Source of the DNA: DSYU01 sp964437595
Lineage (GTDB): Bacteria; Chloroflexota; Anaerolineae; Anaerolineales; Anaerolineaceae
Direction of reading: 5' to 3'
DNA: 61,904 bases
Assembly (NCBI GenBank): GCA_964437595.1
Contig: CAYTHO010000025.1
Span: forward strand, 1 to 61,904
The position numbers and the translations under genes are program-made. Every line of letters begins with the position of its first letter. Position 1 is the stretch's first letter. Of the stretch, positions 59,471 through 61,904 are shown one piece after another. The notes beneath the pieces were generated by a model. The model did not search any database and was not told where the DNA came from. It saw only the letters and a program-made list of their open reading frames with translations.

Positions 59471-60967
59471 ATGAAAAAGATGCCACTTCCGCGCTGTACC
59501 CCTGAGTCACAGGGGATTTCTTCCGCCGCCCTGCTGCGCTTTGTGGAGGAAATCGAAAAACGGAACCTGGAGCTGCACAGCATGATGCTGCTTCGCCGCG
59601 GCGCGGTGGTGGCTGAGGGCTGGTGGCGGCCCTACGCGCCCGAGCGCCCGCACATGCTCTTCTCGCTGACCAAGAGCTTCACCTCCACCGCGGTCGGGCT
59701 GGCGGTTTCGGAAGGCCGCCTGTCGCTGGATGACCCGGTCATCTCCTTCTTCCCCGCGCAGTCGCTATCCGCGCAGATGCTTCCGGCGGAGATCAGCGAG
59801 AACCTGCGCGCTATGCGCGTCCGCCAGCTTCTGACCATGTCGACCGGGCACACCGCGGGCACCCTGCCCAGGATGGTCACCGCTGCGGACGGCGACTGGG
59901 TGAAAGCCTTCCTGGCCCTGCCGGTGGAGCATAAACCGGGCACCCATTTTATGTACAACACCGGCGCTTCGTATATGCTGTCGGCTATCGTCCAAAAGGT
60001 GACCGGCCTGCGCCTGCTGGATTACCTCAAGCCGCGCCTGCTCGATCCGCTGGGGATCACAGGCGCCACCTGTGATGTATCTCCGCAGGGCATCCATACC
60101 GGCGGCTGGGGGATGAAGATCAAGACCGAAGATATCGCCCGCTTTGGCCTGCTGTACCTGCAGATGGGCCGGTGGAACGGGCAACAGCTCATCCCCGAGG
60201 CCTGGGTGCGGGAAGCCACCGCGCGCCAGGTCTCCAACGGCTGCCAGCCGCAGAGCGATTTTGAGCAGGGCTACGGTTACCAGTTCTGGCGCTGCCGCCA
60301 CAACGTGTACCGCGCGGATGGGTCTTTCGGCCAGTTCAGCTTTATCATGCCCGATCAGAATGCGGTGCTGGCAACCACCAGCGGCACCGACGATATGCAG
60401 GGGGTGATGAACACGGTCTGGGAATGCCTGCTGCCGGAAATGGGCTCTGCGCCGCTGCCTGTGGATAAGGGCGCGGCGCGGGCGCTGGAACAAAAGCTGG
60501 CGGGCCTGGCGCTGCCGCTGCCCCAGGGCGCGCCCCATTCCCCCTTGGCCCGGCAGGTATCCGGCAGGGCCTATCGGGTAGAGCCGAACGACCGGGCGAT
60601 CCGGCAGGTATCCTTCGACTTCGCTGGCGACCAGGTCCTCCTGCACATGCGGGGCGCGGCTTCCCGCCGCCCGCACGATATCACCAGCCTGAGCACGGTG
60701 GTCGGAGAGCACAGCCTGACCTGCGGCCTCGGGCAGGGGTACGAGAGCCAGTCGAAGCTGTTCGCGGACGGCAGGCGGCAGCCGGTGGTGGCCCACGGTG
60801 CGTGGACCGCCGAAGATACCTTCACCATCACCCTGCGCCTGGTGGAAACGCCGTTTTGCATCACCCTGGCGGCCCGCTTTACCGGCGAGCAGTTGGAAAT
60901 GACCGTCGAGCAGAACGTGCGCCGCGGCCCCGGCAGTCCCCAGGTGGTGAAGGGGATTAGCTGTTAG
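59471..60967 (+). CDS. Serine hydrolase of the beta-lactamase class C family
   Basis: A 498-residue protein. The N-terminal catalytic domain (about 15-360) has SLTKSFTSTA (SxxK), YNTGASYMLS (YxN), and the later GWGMKIKTEDIARFGLLYLQMGRW typical of class C beta-lactamase-like esterases. The C-terminal part (about 370-495) is a beta-sandwich. Without signal peptide it is probably cytoplasmic. The ATG at 59471 has GAGAAGGAA upstream. The stop codon TAG coincides with the TTAG bordering the MITE-like element, so the insertion reaches to the gene end. Confidence 0.88.
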   Translation: MKKMPLPRCTPESQGISSAALLRFVEEIEKRNLELHSMMLLRRGAVVAEGWWRPYAPERPHMLFSLTKSFTSTAVGLAVSEGRLSLDDPVISFFPAQSLSAQMLPAEISENLRAMRVRQLLTMSTGHTAGTLPRMVTAADGDWVKAFLALPVEHKPGTHFMYNTGASYMLSAIVQKVTGLRLLDYLKPRLLDPLGITGATCDVSPQGIHTGGWGMKIKTEDIARFGLLYLQMGRWNGQQLIPEAWVREATARQVSNGCQPQSDFEQGYGYQFWRCRHNVYRADGSFGQFSFIMPDQNAVLATTSGTDDMQGVMNTVWECLLPEMGSAPLPVDKGAARALEQKLAGLALPLPQGAPHSPLARQVSGRAYRVEPNDRAIRQVSFDFAGDQVLLHMRGAASRRPHDITSLSTVVGEHSLTCGLGQGYESQSKLFADGRRQPVVAHGAWTAEDTFTITLRLVETPFCITLAARFTGEQLEMTVEQNVRRGPGSPQVVKGISC

Positions 60968-61141
60968 CTGTCGACCTTCAGGACATCGTAGAACGCTAAC
61001 ATAAGAACCTTCATCACAGCGTAGAAAATTTTGCCTATATACGGCGCAGTGAGTTCGCTTATAGGCAATATAGGCCAATATGGCGGGCATTGTTCTGAAT
61101 ATTTCTCTCCGTTTTTTTCACGATGTCTTGAAGGTCGACAG
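60968..61141. mobile_element. MITE-like element with 22-bp terminal inverted repeats
   Basis: The ends CTGTCGACCTTCAGGACATC and GATGTCTTGAAGGTCGACAG are inverted repeats (1 mismatch, further pairing across GT(A)GAA). The 174-bp unit is flanked by TTAG on both sides (60964-60967 and 61142-61145), consistent with a 4-bp target duplication. An internal inverted repeat TTGCCTATA/TATAGGCAA is at 61031 and 61060. No transposase is encoded. The flanking TTAG on the left includes the serine hydrolase stop codon. Confidence 0.8.
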
Positions 61142-61197
61142 TTAGCTATTAGCTTTTAGCTAAGAGCTAACAGCTAATAGCTATTAACTATTAACTA
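61142..61197. repeat. Low-complexity TTAGC-type repeat
   Basis: Runs of TTAGCTATTAGCTTTTAGC, AGCTAACAGCTAATAGC and TTAACTATTAACTATTC. The same type seems to include the last two codons of the serine hydrolase gene (ATTAGCTGTTAG), so the MITE-like unit seems to have landed in such a repeat. Confidence 0.7.
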
Positions 61198-61667
61198 TTC
61201 GCCATCTGCTGCACCACTTCCAGCGGCATGAACGTTCGCTGCGCGATGGCTTCCAGGCTCAGGCCCTGAGCCAGGAAGCGCCCAACGACTGCCGGCATCG
61301 GCTCGCCGAGTTCCAGGATATGTCCGTCCGGGTCGTAGAAACGGATCACGCGCTGGCCCCAGGGCTGCTCGACCATGGCATGGATCCAGCGTACGCCGGC
61401 GGCTTCGAGGCGCTGGCAGGCCTCGTCGAGCTGGAACGATTCAAAATACAGCTCGGCGTTGTCGCTGCTGGCCTGCGGACCCTCCACCGGGCGCTGAAAA
61501 ACGATCTGGCTGGCATGGTCCCGCTGCCAGAGCGCGAAACCACCCTCGAACCCAACATTGGGGCCGTGGTCGATCTGCACCTTCTGATTCAACACCTCTT
61601 CATAAAACCGGCGCGAAGCCTGAATATCTTGAACAAAGATGACGGATGAAACAAGTCGAATTTCCAT
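61191..61667 (-). CDS. VOC (glyoxalase/bleomycin-resistance-like) protein
   Basis: A 158-residue metal-dependent-fold protein: VSSVIFVQDIQASRRFYEEVLNQKVQIDHGPNVGFEGGFALWQRD then SDNAELYFESFQLDEACQRLEAAGVRWIHAMVEQPWGQRVIRFYDPDGHILELGEPM. The VIRFYDPDGHILELGE motif is the VOC signature. Substrate unknown. AGGAG precedes the ATG at 61667. The stop lies inside the TTAGC-type repeat. Confidence 0.88.
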   Translation of the reverse strand: MEIRLVSSVIFVQDIQASRRFYEEVLNQKVQIDHGPNVGFEGGFALWQRDHASQIVFQRPVEGPQASSDNAELYFESFQLDEACQRLEAAGVRWIHAMVEQPWGQRVIRFYDPDGHILELGEPMPAVVGRFLAQGLSLEAIAQRTFMPLEVVQQMANS

Positions 61668-61810
61668 TGTGAACTCCTGAAGGCTTGTAGTAGGATGCCC
61701 TCATTATCCCCCATTGCCGGGCGCGGTTCTATCCCCTGCTTGCGCCAGACTTGACAATTCTTGCGATCATGGATGGTTACGGGCAACTGCGATGGGGCCG
61801 TCCAAAAAGA

Positions 61811-61865
61811 AGGGCGCAGCGCGGCAAGTCCGGATATATACGGTTCCGCGTCTCGCTGCGCCCCT
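61811..61865. repeat. Inverted-repeat element, GGGCGCAGCG family (short)
   Basis: AGGGCGCAGCGCGG and CCGCG...CGCTGCGCCCCT form a short inverted repeat with the same GGGCGCAGCG core as the elements at 18692 and 32611. The gap 61668-61904 has no gene that I can support. Confidence 0.6.
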
Positions 61866-61904
61866 TGTATGATAAAAGGGAAGGTAGAACAGGAATAAGC
61901 AGAA

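Noticed and set aside
1..61904. tRNA, rRNA or phage/transposase genes
   Set aside because: No T-loop, rRNA-like or transposase sequence was recognised anywhere in the window by eye.

Overview
This 61.9 kb window looks like a piece of a bacterial chromosome, most plausibly from the phylum Chloroflexota (Anaerolineae-like). That placement is an inference. It rests on the high GC content of most genes together with several family types common in that phylum: a giant MalT-like LuxR regulator, a BTAD/SARP-type activator, DUF4386 membrane proteins, c-di-AMP receptor proteins of the DarA type, a TadE/TadG-like secreted protein, a sortase and many Thr/Pro-rich lipoproteins. No rRNA, tRNA, CRISPR array, phage block or intact transposase was seen. 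About 58 protein genes can be supported, and most of the remaining open frames are GC-driven shadows.

Layout. 0-2 kb: an OmpR-type response regulator and its histidine kinase. 2-6.8 kb: a leftward flavodoxin/DUF4386 group, then a tight leftward operon of AraC regulator, cysteine-rich protein, HEXXH protein and S51 peptidase. 7-12 kb: a YdjM-like membrane protein, a Tat-exported flavodoxin, a secreted FmdE-like protein, a HAD phosphatase and a second flavodoxin/DUF4386 operon. 12-18.5 kb: a 976-residue MalT-like regulator facing a GAF histidine kinase and receiver pair. 19-24.5 kb: an acetyltransferase and a 1380-residue modular GH10 xylanase with duplicated carbohydrate-binding modules. 25-27 kb: an AT-rich island with two lipoprotein genes, one of them frameshifted. 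27-32.6 kb: a sugar transporter and a MoxR-DUF58-DUF4129 operon. 32.8-36 kb: a PadR/HAAS pair with a readable promoter and operator, and a membrane sulfatase-like protein. 36-45 kb: secreted and lipoprotein genes, a trypsin-like protease operon and a BTAD regulator. 45.7-54.3 kb: a large FG-GAP lipoprotein, an alkyltransferase-like DNA repair protein, DUF2807, GNAT and alpha/beta-hydrolase proteins, a sortase and an HD-GYP protein. 54.3-61.9 kb: a TadG-like protein, an MFS transporter, two DarA-like proteins, a CheY-like receiver, a serine hydrolase and a VOC protein.

Common themes are envelope and extracellular proteins (xylanase, lipoproteins, sortase, TadG-like) and signalling (three two-component sets or receivers, c-di-GMP turnover by HD-GYP, c-di-AMP sensing by DarA-like proteins). 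Non-coding structure is rich. There are long perfect hairpins at gene ends, a family of inverted-repeat elements sharing the core GGGCGCAGCG (18.7, 32.6 and 61.8 kb), a 174-bp MITE-like element at 60.97 kb, a 103-bp palindromic element at 20.1 kb, and low-complexity GGGATT-type repeats, one of which lies inside a coding sequence. The points I would check first are the free-standing prodomain-like protein next to the trypsin-like protease, the exact 305-bp duplication in the xylanase, and the degenerate second DarA paralog.
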